Assembly: GCF_014648995.1 (NCBI RefSeq)
Contig: NZ_BMSE01000013.1
Span: 1 to 64,000 of the forward strand
Length of the DNA stretch: 64,000 nt
Origin: Streptomyces massasporeus
GTDB lineage: Bacteria; Actinomycetota; Actinomycetes; Streptomycetales; Streptomycetaceae
Reading direction: 5' to 3'
Under the pieces are notes generated by a model. That model saw nothing but the letters and a program-made list of their open reading frames with translations. It did not search any database and was not told the DNA's origin. Every line of letters begins with the position of its first letter. The stretch's first letter is position 1. The translations under genes were made by a program, and so were the position numbers. This document shows, piece by piece, positions 7,917 to 15,994 of this stretch.

Positions 7917-8423
7917 CGGCTGAAGTCCCTCGGCGACGATCCGCATGATCTCGCCGAGGGACTTCTGCTGTTCCGGGGAGAGCCGATCGAAGACCGCCTG
8001 GCGTACGGCCTCCACATGGCCCGGCGCGGTCTGCCGCAGCACCTCCAGGCCCTCGTCCGTGAGGACGGCGAACTGGCCCCGCTTGTCGTCGGGGCAGTCC
8101 TCCCGGTGCACCCAGCCGTTCTTCTCCAGACGCGCGACGGCGTGCGAGAGGCGGGACCGGGTGATCTTCGCCAGCATCGCGAGCTCGGTCATCCGCAACC
8201 GCCGCCGCGGCGCCTCGGCGAGCTTGACCAGCAGGCCGTAGTAGACGTGCGGCATGCCCGCGTCGCGCTGCAGCTGACGGTCGAGATGGTCGTCGAGGAG
8301 GGTGACGCCCTCCATGAACGAGCGCCAGACGCGCTGCTCCTCGTCGGTGAGCCAGCGTGGTTCCTGGGGCTCCGCGGTGGAGCCCTGTGCCGGTGCGGAT
8401 GCGGGTGCCTTCATGTGTTCCAC
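7881..8423 (-). CDS. MarR-family regulator
   Basis: Protein of 180 residues from GTG 8421-8423, which has AAGGAGGG ten bases upstream; the ATG three codons later is further from that site, and longer frames are unsupported. The winged HTH is seen in MTELAMLAKITRSRLSHAV (recognition helix) and the wing DCPDDKRGQFAVLT, with the DxRx wing motif intact. It is divergent from an extradiol dioxygenase with an 80-bp AT-rich gap, the arrangement seen for MarR regulators that sense catechols or quinones. Its ligand and operator are not proven. The C-terminal codons and the stop codon are part of the last unit of the 37-bp repeat array. Confidence 0.9.
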   Translation of the reverse strand: MEHMKAPASAPAQGSTAEPQEPRWLTDEEQRVWRSFMEGVTLLDDHLDRQLQRDAGMPHVYYGLLVKLAEAPRRRLRMTELAMLAKITRSRLSHAVARLEKNGWVHREDCPDDKRGQFAVLTDEGLEVLRQTAPGHVEAVRQAVFDRLSPEQQKSLGEIMRIVAEGLQPAEAGADLPWLR

Positions 8424-8503
8424 TCTACGTGGACCCTCCTTGAACTTTAAACAAATGGCCCGTACAGTTTTGTAGGGAACCATGTTTTGGAAGGAGCCGC
8501 AGC

Positions 8504-9289
8504 ATGTCCGCCGCCACCCAGGAGCGCATGCCCGCTCTGTACCTCAGCCACGGCGCGCCGCCCCTGGCGGACGACCCGGTCTGGCCCGGTGAGCTGGCCG
8601 CCTGGTCCGCCGGACTGCCGCGCCCCAAGTCCATACTGATCGTCTCCGCCCACTGGGAGGAGGCCCCGCTCGCCCTCGGCGCCACCGAGACCGTCCCGCT
8701 CGTCTACGACTTCTGGGGCTTCCCGGAGCACTACTACCGGGTGACGTACGACGCCCCCGGCGCACCGGAGCTCGCCGAGTCCGTACGCAAGCTGCTGCGC
8801 GCCCCCGGCGTGCCCGTCCAGGACGTCCCCGACCGCGGCCTCGACCACGGCGCGTACGTGCCGCTGGTCGAGATGTACCCGGAGGCCGACATCCCGGTCC
8901 TCCAGGTGTCCATGCCGACGCTGGACCCGGTCCGGCTCCTGGAGATCGGCCGAAAGCTCGCCCCCCTGCGGGACGAGGGCGTGCTGATCGTCGGCTCCGG
9001 CTTCTTCACCCACAACCTGGCCGCGCTCCGGCAGGGCGGCATCCCCGCCTGGTCGTCCGAGTTCGACGACTGGGGCCGGCGGGCGCTGGAGGCGCGTGAC
9101 GTGGACGCCCTGCTCGACTTCACCCGCAAGTCGCCCGCGGGGCAGCTGGCCCACCCGCGCACCGAGCACTTCGCCCCACTGTTCGTGACCATGGGCGCGG
9201 CCGACGCGGCCGGTGAGCTGGACGTGCAGAAGTCCGTCATCGACGGGTTCTGGATGGGGCTGGCGAAGCGGTCGGTGCAGTTCGGCTGA
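8504..9289 (+). CDS. DODA-type extradiol ring-cleavage dioxygenase (YgiD-like)
   Basis: Protein of 261 residues, the normal length for the LigB-type DODA family. Conserved histidines stand at H16 (LSHGAPP), H50 (SAHWE), H115 (LDHGAY), H170 and H222 (TEHFAPL); H16, H50 and H222 correspond to the metal ligands in YgiD-like proteins. The enzyme would open catecholic rings with O2 in the cytoplasm; the physiological substrate is unknown. The start ATG has GGAAGGAG nine bases upstream. It is divergent from a MarR gene, suggesting induction by an aromatic compound. Confidence 0.9.
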   Translation: MSAATQERMPALYLSHGAPPLADDPVWPGELAAWSAGLPRPKSILIVSAHWEEAPLALGATETVPLVYDFWGFPEHYYRVTYDAPGAPELAESVRKLLRAPGVPVQDVPDRGLDHGAYVPLVEMYPEADIPVLQVSMPTLDPVRLLEIGRKLAPLRDEGVLIVGSGFFTHNLAALRQGGIPAWSSEFDDWGRRALEARDVDALLDFTRKSPAGQLAHPRTEHFAPLFVTMGAADAAGELDVQKSVIDGFWMGLAKRSVQFG

Positions 9290-9311
9290 GGAGGACCCGG
9301 GAAACGGGCGC

Positions 9312-9830
9312 CTACAGCGGCTTCTCGTACCAGGCCACGTCCCAGTAGCGGCCGAATTTGCGGCCGACCTCCCGGTAGGTGCCGACGTGCCGGAAACCGA
9401 GGCGCTCGTGCAGCCGGGCCGACGCCTCGTTCGGCAGCGCGATGCCCGCGTAGGCGCGGTGCAGATCCTCGCCGGACAGGGCCTCGAAGAGGGCCGTGTA
9501 GAGGAGCGTGCCGACGCCGCGCCGGCCGGCCGTCGGGGCGACGTACACGGTCGTTTCCACGGAGGTGGCATAGGCCGGCTTCGTTCGGAAAGGGCTTGAT
9601 GTGGAGTAGCCCAGAATCTCCTGTGGGTTCGCCGTCGTGGCAACCATCAGGCGGTGCGGTCCGTCTTCAGGGTGGGAGAGCAGCCAAGGGCGGCGCTCCT
9701 CCGGAGTGAAGATCGCGGTATCGAATGTGATCGCCGTCTCACGTACATAGTGGTTGTAGAGGGCCGTGAGGGCCTCGAGGTCACCCTCGACTCCCGGCCT
9801 GACCTGCACCTCTGTACGTTGCGACGGCAT
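9312..9830 (-). CDS. GNAT N-acetyltransferase, PAT/MnaT type
   Basis: Protein of 172 residues. It follows the phosphinothricin/methionine-sulfone acetyltransferase pattern: an N-terminal VRPGVEGDLEALTALYNHYVRET segment, the FTPEERRPWL linker, the acetyl-CoA loop region GRRGVGTLLYTAL, and a C-terminal NEASARLHERLGFRHVGTYREVG. Such enzymes acetylate amino groups of small amino-acid analogues; a resistance or detoxification role is inferred. ATG 9828-9830 has GGGAGG at good spacing. It is convergent with the dioxygenase and divergent from hrdD, with about 194 bp carrying the hrdD promoter. Confidence 0.9.
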   Translation of the reverse strand: MPSQRTEVQVRPGVEGDLEALTALYNHYVRETAITFDTAIFTPEERRPWLLSHPEDGPHRLMVATTANPQEILGYSTSSPFRTKPAYATSVETTVYVAPTAGRRGVGTLLYTALFEALSGEDLHRAYAGIALPNEASARLHERLGFRHVGTYREVGRKFGRYWDVAWYEKPL

Positions 9831-9891
9831 CGTGCCTCCCCGTGTGGCCGGACAGGGTACTGCATGATCAGAAAAATCGGGGGCCCGGTTG

Positions 9892-9917
9892 GGAATTCTG
9901 TCCTGATTCCAGTCGTT
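9892..9917 (+). promoter_or_regulatory. SigR-type promoter of hrdD (GGAAT-N18-GTT)
   Basis: GGGAAT at 9891-9896 is followed after exactly 18 bases by GTTG at 9915-9918, a perfect match to the SigR consensus of Streptomyces. hrdD is an established SigR target in S. coelicolor. The element lies about 107 bp upstream of the hrdD start codon. Confidence 0.9.
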
Positions 9918-10024
9918 GTTTCCATCGGATGCAGGGCACCCGAGGAGAGTCCGGAGAGTCCCGGAAGACGGAGTCCAGCGTCCGAAGGACCACCCGCTGA
10001 CCTCACCATCGCAAGGGAGCTCGC

Positions 10025-11023
10025 ATGGCAACCCGTGCCGTCGCCCGTCGTCAGTCCGCCACCGGCGAGACGGCCGACGCGGCAAGCAGTGTTCGCGCCC
10101 ATGGCGGCGAGATCGCCGACCGCGACCTGGTCGGCATGTACCTCGACGAGATCGCGCGCACACCACTGCTCGACGCCGCCAAGGAGGTCGAGCTGTCCCA
10201 GATCATCGAAGCGGGTGTGTTCGCACAGCAGATCCTCGACGGCCTCGAGGAGAACAAGGCCGGGGCCTCGCCCGAGGAGCTGCAGGCCCTGGTCGACGCG
10301 AGCGAGCGGGCCAAGGATGTCTTCATCCGCTCCAACCTGCGCCTGGTCGTCGCGGTCGCCCGCCGCTACCCCCGCAGCGGTCTGCCGCTGCTGGACCTGA
10401 TCCAGGAGGGCAATGCCGGCCTGGTGCGCGCGGTCGAGAAGTTCGACTACCGCAAGGGCTTCAAGTTCTCCACATACGCGACGTGGTGGATCCGCCAGGC
10501 CATCACCCGTTCCATAGCGGACCAGTCCCGTACGATCCGCCTGCCCGTCCACCTCGTGGAGGAGCTCGGCCGGATCCGCCGTGTGCAGCGCGAGTTCAAC
10601 CGCGAGCACGGCCGGGACCCGGAGCCCGCGGAGATCGCCGCCGAGCTCGGCTCGACGCCGGAGCGCGTCACCGACGTGCTCGACTGGGCGCGCGACCCGG
10701 TCTCGCTGAACATGTCGGTGGACGACGAGGGCGAGACCCAGTTCGGCGACCTCCTGGAGGACACCTCGGCGGTGTCGCCCGAGCAGTCGGTGCTCACGCT
10801 GCTGCGCAGCGAGGAGCTCGACGACCTGATCGGCCGGCTCGACCAGCGCACGGCGTCCATCATCAAGATGCGCTACGGCATCGAGGACGGCCGGGAGCGC
10901 ACGCTGACCGAGGTCGGCAAGGAGCACGGCCTGACCCGCGAGCGCATCCGGCAGATCGAGAAGCACGCACTGCTGGAGCTGAAGAAGCTCGCCCGCAGCA
11001 CGGGGTTCGACGCCGCGGCGTGA
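10025..11023 (+). CDS. hrdD: principal-like RNA polymerase sigma factor HrdD
   Basis: Protein of 332 residues, the size of HrdD. Region 1.2 begins at DLVGMYLDEIARTPLL; region 2 shows RLVVAVARRY, LDLIQEGNAGLVRAVEKFDY, and the -10 recognition helix KFSTYATWWIRQAITR. Region 3 has ELGRIRRVQREF, and region 4 ends in LTEVGKEHGLTRERIRQIEKHALLELKKL for -35 contact. It is a non-essential group 2 sigma-70 factor, one of four Hrd proteins in Streptomyces. The ATG follows GCAAGGGAGC. The SigR promoter upstream ties its expression to thiol-oxidative stress. A SigE-dependent promoter is also known from S. coelicolor but I could not place it here. Confidence 0.97.
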   Translation: MATRAVARRQSATGETADAASSVRAHGGEIADRDLVGMYLDEIARTPLLDAAKEVELSQIIEAGVFAQQILDGLEENKAGASPEELQALVDASERAKDVFIRSNLRLVVAVARRYPRSGLPLLDLIQEGNAGLVRAVEKFDYRKGFKFSTYATWWIRQAITRSIADQSRTIRLPVHLVEELGRIRRVQREFNREHGRDPEPAEIAAELGSTPERVTDVLDWARDPVSLNMSVDDEGETQFGDLLEDTSAVSPEQSVLTLLRSEELDDLIGRLDQRTASIIKMRYGIEDGRERTLTEVGKEHGLTRERIRQIEKHALLELKKLARSTGFDAAA

Positions 11024-11528
11024 CCCTGTATCGCGCGGAGGCGTGACCGTGTTCGCGCGGCGGCGAGATCCCGTTCGCGCGGCGGCCGGACATCGGCGAG
11101 ACGGTGAGCGTCCGGGCGTACGGCCCGTCCCCACGGCCAGTGGGTGACGGAGCGTGTGCGCCCGGAGGGCACCGCGTACGCCGGGTGGCGAAAGACCGCG
11201 CAAACATGGCGATGTAACGCCGCTTCAATTCGCGGACTCAGGGAACAAGACTTCTGGGTCCACCAGTTCGGGCCCGGGTCACACCCCCTGACCCCCAACA
11301 GCCAAGTCCCGTCGCACTCCCCCCGGCGCCGGGACTTTCCCCAAGGCCGGGCTTCGGCGTCCTTCCCCCCGGACGTCGGAGCCCGGCTCTCTGCTTGCGG
11401 TGCGCCGGACGGGGTGCTGGAGAGCGGGGTGCTGCAGACCGGGTCTGGAGGGCGGGCCACCCCGTACCTGAACCACGGGGTGGCCCGCCAGATGGCAGAT
11501 TGTGTCACATGGGCATAGCCTGCCGGGC
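11024..11528 (+). other. 505-bp intergenic region after hrdD
   Basis: It holds direct repeats of GTTCGCGCGGCGGC at 11051-11064 and 11073-11086, with a degenerate earlier copy near 11028, and a perfect long hairpin at 11451-11489. Reading frames here are not convincing as genes: they lack ribosome binding sites and family features. Confidence 0.7.
11451..11489. terminator. perfect 15-bp stem, 9-base loop
   Basis: GGCGGGCCACCCCGT (11451-11465) pairs fully with ACGGGGTGGCCCGCC (11475-11489). It could terminate the hrdD transcript, but it lies only 39 bases before the GTG of the TetR gene, so a leader role or an operator is also possible. Confidence 0.7.
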
Positions 11529-12437
11529 GTGAGCAGCACCACCCCGACCCCGCCTCCGTCCTCGCTGACCGAGCGGCGGAAGACCGAAACACGTATGGAG
11601 ATCGCCCGGGCCGCGGCCGGCCTCTTCGTACGGCACGGCCTGCGCGCCACCCGCGCGGAGGACATCGCCCAGGCCGCCGGTATCGCACCGCGCACCTTCT
11701 ACCGGTACTTCGCCACCAAGGAAGAGGCCGTCGCCCCGCTCTACGCGGCCGGCGCCCAGCGTTGGGTGGAGGCGGTGCGCGCCGCTCCCACCGACGCAGG
11801 CGTGCTCCACGCCCTGGAACAGGGGGTCCGCCACACCCTCACCCCGGGCGTCGGCGTCTCGGCGTCCTCCTGGGAGTGGGTCCGCACGCTGCTGCGCCTG
11901 GCCGAGGCGACCCCGTCCCTGCGCAGGGTGTGGGCGGAGGTCTGCCAGGCGTCCGAGCGGCTGCTGGGGGAGGTGCTGGCGGAACGGGTGACACGTGTCG
12001 GGGTCCCGGGAGTTGCCGGGGTCCCTGGGGCGTCCGGAGTTCCGGGAGCCGGGGTCCCTGGGGCGTCCGGAGTTTCTGGAGTAGCCGGGGTCCCTGGGGC
12101 CGCCGGGGTTCCGGGAGTAGCCGGGGTCCTTGAGGCGGTCGGGGTCCCTGAGGCGGCCGGGGTTCCTGAGGTCTCCGCGGAGGGCCGCGACAACGTTGCC
12201 TCCGAGCCTGATCCAGCCCCCGCCGCGACCCCTCACGTGCCCCCCACCGCACCCCCTCATCCGCCCCGCGCCGCCACCCCCGAGCTGCGCTTCGCCGCCG
12301 CCGTGGCCAGCGCCGCCGTACGTGCCGCGCTGGAGGCGTGGGCCGCGGGGGACGCCCCCGTCGAGGGTCCGGACGGGCCCGCGGAACTCGCCCTGCGCAA
12401 TCTCGCGGCGCTGCGGGACTTCCCGTGGGGGCCGTGA
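11529..12437 (+). CDS. TetR-family regulator with elastin-like VPG insert (SCO3201-like)
   Basis: Protein of 302 residues, longer than the usual 190-220. The HTH is at about residues 20-65 (TRAEDIAQAAGIAPRTFYRYFATKE in sense, recognition helix around 52-60). Helices to residue 155 form the first half of the ligand domain. Residues 157-216 are VPG/AGVPGA pentad repeats, and 217-250 a Pro/Ala linker. A final helical part at 251-302 resumes the domain. By position next to hrdD it corresponds to SCO3201, a regulator reported to repress antibiotic production and sporulation when over-expressed; this identification is from synteny memory. The GTG at 11529 gives a short leader after the 11451-11489 hairpin; a longer frame from 11502 is possible. 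Its target is unknown. Confidence 0.85.
   Translation: MSSTTPTPPPSSLTERRKTETRMEIARAAAGLFVRHGLRATRAEDIAQAAGIAPRTFYRYFATKEEAVAPLYAAGAQRWVEAVRAAPTDAGVLHALEQGVRHTLTPGVGVSASSWEWVRTLLRLAEATPSLRRVWAEVCQASERLLGEVLAERVTRVGVPGVAGVPGASGVPGAGVPGASGVSGVAGVPGAAGVPGVAGVLEAVGVPEAAGVPEVSAEGRDNVASEPDPAPAATPHVPPTAPPHPPRAATPELRFAAAVASAAVRAALEAWAAGDAPVEGPDGPAELALRNLAALRDFPWGP
11997..12176 (+). repeat. GC-rich tandem repeat encoding VPG pentads
   Basis: Direct repeats built from GGGGTCCCTGGGG and GTCCGGAGTTCCGGGAG modules, period 15 and multiples of 15 bases with some 12-base steps, all in frame within the TetR gene. They encode GVPGA, GVPGV and similar pentads that decay to GVPEA at the end. Confidence 0.85.
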
Positions 12438-12467
12438 GCCTTCCCGCGGTGGATGCGAGGCGAGGGC

Positions 12468-13481
12468 TCACACCCCGCCGCCCACATCCCCGCCCGCGTC
12501 CCCTCCGGTCGCGTCCCCTCTGGCCGCCGCCCTGCTCAACCGTGCCCCCAATTCCCTCACCGCCGTGACGAGTTGCTCCGGCGCGTGCACCACGAAGTCG
12601 CACTCCAGCATCGCCAGCCGGAACGCCACCCACTGCACCGCGTCCCCGACGGATCCCCGCAGCCGGCAGCTGCCGTCGTCCAACGGCTCGGGCGTGCCCA
12701 GCCAGTGGGGCACCCGGGCGGCGACGAAGTCGGCCGGGGCGGCGAACGTGACCTCGAAGTCGTAGACCTGCTGCTGCCGTTGCATCGAGCGCCGGAGGTA
12801 CTCCGCCGCGTTCCCCGTCGGCAGCTCGCGCGGCACGAAGCGCGCCCCGGTGGCGAACGGCTCGCCGACCCGGTCGACGCGGAACGTGCGCCAGTCGTCC
12901 CGGTCGATGTCGTACGCCACCAGGTACCAGCGGCGGCCCGTCGACACCAGCCGGTACGGCTCCGTCAGGCGCCGCGTCTGCGTGCCGTCCGCCGCTCGGT
13001 AGGCGAACCGCAGCCGCTCGTGCCCGGCCACCGTCGAGGCCATGACGGTCAGTGTCTCGGGCGCGATGCTCGGCCCGTCCCCGCTGGTCCATGGTGTGGT
13101 CGCGGCCTGGAGGGTGGTCACGCGGTGGCGCAGCCGGCCCGGCAGGACCTGCTCCAGCTTGGCCAGCGCCCGCACCGACGCCTCGTCCAGGCCTTCCACC
13201 GCGTGCCCCGCCCCGGCGCGCAGCCCGACCGCGATGGCCACGGCCTCCTCGTCATCGAGCACGAGCGGTGGCATGGCCTTGCCGGCGACCAGCCGGTAGC
13301 CGCCGTCGGCGCCCTTGGTCGCCTGGACGGGATAGCCGAGCTCCCGCAGTCGGTCGATGTCCCGCCGCACCGTGCGGCGGGACACCCCGAGCCGCTCGGA
13401 GAGCTCGCCGCCGGGCCATTCGCGGGGCGTCTGGAGGAGGGAGAGGAGAGTCAGCAGCCGAGCCGGAGTGTCCGTCGTCAT
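12468..13481 (-). CDS. WYL-domain transcriptional regulator
   Basis: Protein of 337 residues. The N-terminal HTH_11 is seen in GGELSERLGVSRRTVRRDIDRLRELGYPV (recognition helix near 33-45). The WYL domain includes the diagnostic RRWYLVAYD segment and a RTFRVDRV strand, followed by a WCX C-terminal extension. WYL domains sense nucleic acids or small ligands. Divergent from the DHA2 exporter with 62 bp between start codons; the perfect palindrome at 13504-13522 is its obvious operator candidate. The C-terminal tail is Gly/Asp-rich. It probably controls the exporter and itself. Confidence 0.92.
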   Translation of the reverse strand: MTTDTPARLLTLLSLLQTPREWPGGELSERLGVSRRTVRRDIDRLRELGYPVQATKGADGGYRLVAGKAMPPLVLDDEEAVAIAVGLRAGAGHAVEGLDEASVRALAKLEQVLPGRLRHRVTTLQAATTPWTSGDGPSIAPETLTVMASTVAGHERLRFAYRAADGTQTRRLTEPYRLVSTGRRWYLVAYDIDRDDWRTFRVDRVGEPFATGARFVPRELPTGNAAEYLRRSMQRQQQVYDFEVTFAAPADFVAARVPHWLGTPEPLDDGSCRLRGSVGDAVQWVAFRLAMLECDFVVHAPEQLVTAVRELGARLSRAAARGDATGGDAGGDVGGGV

Positions 13482-13503
13482 ACCGATGAGGATGCCGCAC
13501 CAC

Positions 13504-13522
13504 TAGGTCATGATCTGACCTA
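13504..13522. promoter_or_regulatory. operator candidate TAGGTCA-N5-TGACCTA
   Basis: Perfect seven-base inverted repeat in the 62-bp gap between the WYL regulator and the DHA2 exporter. Position overlapping both promoters implies dual control. Confidence 0.7.
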
Positions 13523-13543
13523 ATGGGGGTCTAACTTCGAAGC

Positions 13544-15052
13544 ATGAACTCCACCGACACCACTCTCGGCACGGCGGGCGGCGGGACCGACCGCCGGCGC
13601 TGGTTCGCCCTCGCGATCGTGATGACCGCGGCCTTCATGGACCTCGTCGACGTGACCATCGTCAACATCGCCATACCGTCGATCCGGCAGGAGTCCGGCG
13701 CCTCCTTCAGCCAGATCCAGTGGATCACCGCCGGTTACGCCCTCGCCTTCGCCGCGGGCCTGATCACCGGCGGGCGGCTCGGCGACATCCACGGGCGTAA
13801 GCGGATCTTCCTCGTCGGCATCGGCGGATTCACCGTCGCCTCCGCGCTGTGCGGTCTCGCGGTGAACCCGGAGATGCTGGTCGCCTCGCGCTTCCTCCAG
13901 GGCGGCATGGCGGCGCTGATGGTGCCGCAGGTGCTGTCGATCGTGCACGCCACCTTCCCGGCGCACGAGCGGGGCAAGGTGTTCGGGCTGTTCGGCGCGG
14001 TCGTCGGACTCGGGGCCGTGTCCGGTCCGCTGCTCGGCGCGCTGCTGACCGAGTGGAACCTGTTCGGCTGGGAGTGGCGGTCGATCTTCCTGATCAACCT
14101 GCCCGTGGGCGTCGCCGGACTGATCCTGGGCAGCCGCTTCATCACCGAGTCCAAGGCGCCGCGCGCCCTGAAGCTGGACCTGGTGGGCGTCGCGCTCGTG
14201 ACGCTGGGCCTGCTGATGCTGCTCTACCCGCTCATCCGCGGCCGCGAGCTGGACTGGCCGGTGTGGGGATACGTCTCGATGGCCGGCTCGCTCGTCGTCC
14301 TCGCGGTGCTGGTGGCGTACGAGAGGCGCAAGGCCGCGCGGGACGGTTCCCCGCTGGTCGAGCTGCCGCTGTTCAAGGTCAAGAGCTTCGCGGCCGGGAT
14401 CGCCGTGCAGACCGTCTTCGGGGTCGCGCTGGGCGTGTTCTTCCTCGTGTGGACGTTGTACATGCAGGTCGGGCTGAACTGGAGGCCGCTGAAGGCGGGC
14501 CTGACCGGGGTGCCGTTCTCGATCGCCGTGTCGGCGGCCGCCGGGATGTCCGTGCAGATGCTGGTCCCGCGCTTCGGCCGCAAGGTGCTCCAGGCGGGCG
14601 CGCTGGTGATGGGCGCCGGAGTGCTCCTCTACATCTGGGAGTCCGGGCACTACGGCCTCGCCATCACCCCCTGGCAGATGGCGCTCCCGCTCGTCGTGAT
14701 GGGCGTCGGCATGGGCCTGATCGTCGCGCCGCTGACCGACGCGATCCTCTCGGAGGTGCCGCGCGAGCACGCCGGTTCGGCGTCGGGGCTGATCAACACC
14801 GTGCAGCAGATGGGCAACGCGCTGGGGCTCGCCCTGGTGTCGGTGGTGTTCTTCGGCACGATCTCCGACCACCTGCGGCCGGATCAGGTGGGTCCGGCCT
14901 TCGTGGACGCCTTCCAGAACGCGCTCGGCTGGGTCGCCGCGGTCATGGGCGCCATCTTCCTGCTGATGTTCGCGCTGCCGAAGCGGCCCGCACAGCACGT
15001 GGAGGGGGAGCAGGCGCCGGTGGAGGAGAAGGAACCGGCGCTGGTCTCCTAG
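13544..15052 (+). CDS. DHA2-family MFS drug exporter
   Basis: Protein of 502 residues with about 14 hydrophobic segments. LVDVTIVNIAIPSI in helix 1, GGRLGDIHGRKR (motif A), and PLTDAILSEVPREHAGSASGLINTVQQ near the C-terminal half match EmrB/QacA exporters. Plasma membrane; proton-driven export of hydrophobic compounds, substrate unknown. Controlled most likely by the divergent WYL regulator through the TAGGTCA palindrome located 22 bases before the ATG. A TTCG-loop hairpin terminator follows at 15091-15120. It is the second DHA2 exporter in 8 kb, but the two have different regulator families. Confidence 0.92.
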   Translation: MNSTDTTLGTAGGGTDRRRWFALAIVMTAAFMDLVDVTIVNIAIPSIRQESGASFSQIQWITAGYALAFAAGLITGGRLGDIHGRKRIFLVGIGGFTVASALCGLAVNPEMLVASRFLQGGMAALMVPQVLSIVHATFPAHERGKVFGLFGAVVGLGAVSGPLLGALLTEWNLFGWEWRSIFLINLPVGVAGLILGSRFITESKAPRALKLDLVGVALVTLGLLMLLYPLIRGRELDWPVWGYVSMAGSLVVLAVLVAYERRKAARDGSPLVELPLFKVKSFAAGIAVQTVFGVALGVFFLVWTLYMQVGLNWRPLKAGLTGVPFSIAVSAAAGMSVQMLVPRFGRKVLQAGALVMGAGVLLYIWESGHYGLAITPWQMALPLVVMGVGMGLIVAPLTDAILSEVPREHAGSASGLINTVQQMGNALGLALVSVVFFGTISDHLRPDQVGPAFVDAFQNALGWVAAVMGAIFLLMFALPKRPAQHVEGEQAPVEEKEPALVS

Positions 15053-15090
15053 GGAACCGGTGCCCTCAGGGCTGTCGGCTGGGGACACAT

Positions 15091-15120
15091 CGGGCTCGGC
15101 GCCTTCGGGTGCCGGGCCCG
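15091..15120 (+). terminator. hairpin terminator with TTCG loop
   Basis: CGGGCTCGGCGCC and GGTGCCGGGCCCG pair with one or two mismatches around a stable TTCG tetraloop, 39 bases after the exporter stop codon. Confidence 0.75.
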
Positions 15121-15232
15121 CTCGCATTTCTGCCTGTGCCCGATTGGGTCCGAACCTGTTTACTTTGCGGAAATCTCGGCGTAGCCTCCCGCTGAAACCA
15201 CACGTTCGGGCATGAGGTGGAGGCGAACGGAC

Positions 15233-15994
15233 ATGTACGCACCGGAGCGGCAGCAGGAGATCCTCCGGCTCGCCCGTGACGGCGGCCGGGTGGATGTCGT
15301 GTCGCTGGCCGAGCAGTTCCAGGTGACGGCGGAGACGATCCGCCGGGACCTGAAGGCCCTCGACCGCGCCGGACTCGTCCGCCGGGTGCACGGCGGGGCC
15401 ATCCCGGCCGGGCGCCTCGACTTCGAGCCGGACCTCGCCGAGCGCGAGACGACCGCCGCCGACGAGAAGGACAGCATCGCCAAGGCGGCCCTCGCCGAGC
15501 TGCCCGACGAGGGCACGGTGATCCTCGACGCCGGGACGACGGTGGCCAAGATGGCCGCCGCCCTCCCGCTGGAGGCCTCCCTCACCGTCGTCACGCACAG
15601 CCTCCCCATCGCGGCCCGCCTCGCCGACCACCCCGGCATCCAGCTCCACCTCATCGGAGGGCGCGTACGGCACCGCACGCGCGCCGCCGTGGACGCCTGG
15701 GCGCTGCGGGCGTACGGCGAGATCCGCGCCGACGTGCTGTTCGTGGCCGCCAACGGCTTCTCCGCCGAGCACGGCCTGACCACCCCCGACCTCGCCGAGG
15801 CCGCCGTGAAGCGCGCGGCCGTGGCCGCCGCCCGTCGCGTGGTGCTGCTCGCCGACTCCTCCAAGCACGGCCAGGAGCACTTCGCCCGCTTCGGTGACCT
15901 GAGCGATGTGGACCTGCTGATCACCGACAGCGGGCTGAGCCCAGAAGACGCCGTCGCGATCGAGCGCGGCGGCACGGAAGTAGTGCGCGCATGA
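15233..15994 (+). CDS. fruR: DeoR-family regulator of the fructose operon
   Basis: Protein of 253 residues from the ATG at 15233, which follows GGTGGAGGCG at good spacing; an ATG at 15212 is upstream of that site and less likely. The N-terminal HTH (RVDVVSLAEQFQVTAETIRRDLKAL) carries the DeoR signature, and the sugar-phosphate sensor domain shows DAGTT and LIGGRVR motifs. In Streptomyces this regulator heads fruR-fruK-fruA and is expected to respond to fructose-1-phosphate or related ester. Its stop overlaps the fruK start (ATGA), so the two are translationally coupled. The promoter should lie in 15121-15232; I cannot define a FruR site with confidence. Confidence 0.92.
   Translation: MYAPERQQEILRLARDGGRVDVVSLAEQFQVTAETIRRDLKALDRAGLVRRVHGGAIPAGRLDFEPDLAERETTAADEKDSIAKAALAELPDEGTVILDAGTTVAKMAAALPLEASLTVVTHSLPIAARLADHPGIQLHLIGGRVRHRTRAAVDAWALRAYGEIRADVLFVAANGFSAEHGLTTPDLAEAAVKRAAVAAARRVVLLADSSKHGQEHFARFGDLSDVDLLITDSGLSPEDAVAIERGGTEVVRA

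Noticed and set aside
7734-8450. Plus-strand ORF through the 37-bp array and antisense to MarR
   Set aside because: No family features; MarR on the minus strand explains the coding signal.
11144-11518. 124-codon ORF in the hrdD-TetR gap
   Set aside because: Starts without a Shine-Dalgarno, contains the hairpin region, no recognisable protein pattern.
13520-15880. Very long minus-strand reading frame (786 codons) antisense to the DHA2 exporter and fruR
   Set aside because: Typical GC-rich shadow: composition rich in Gly/Arg/His/Asp, no domain, no start signal, and two well-supported genes on the other strand.
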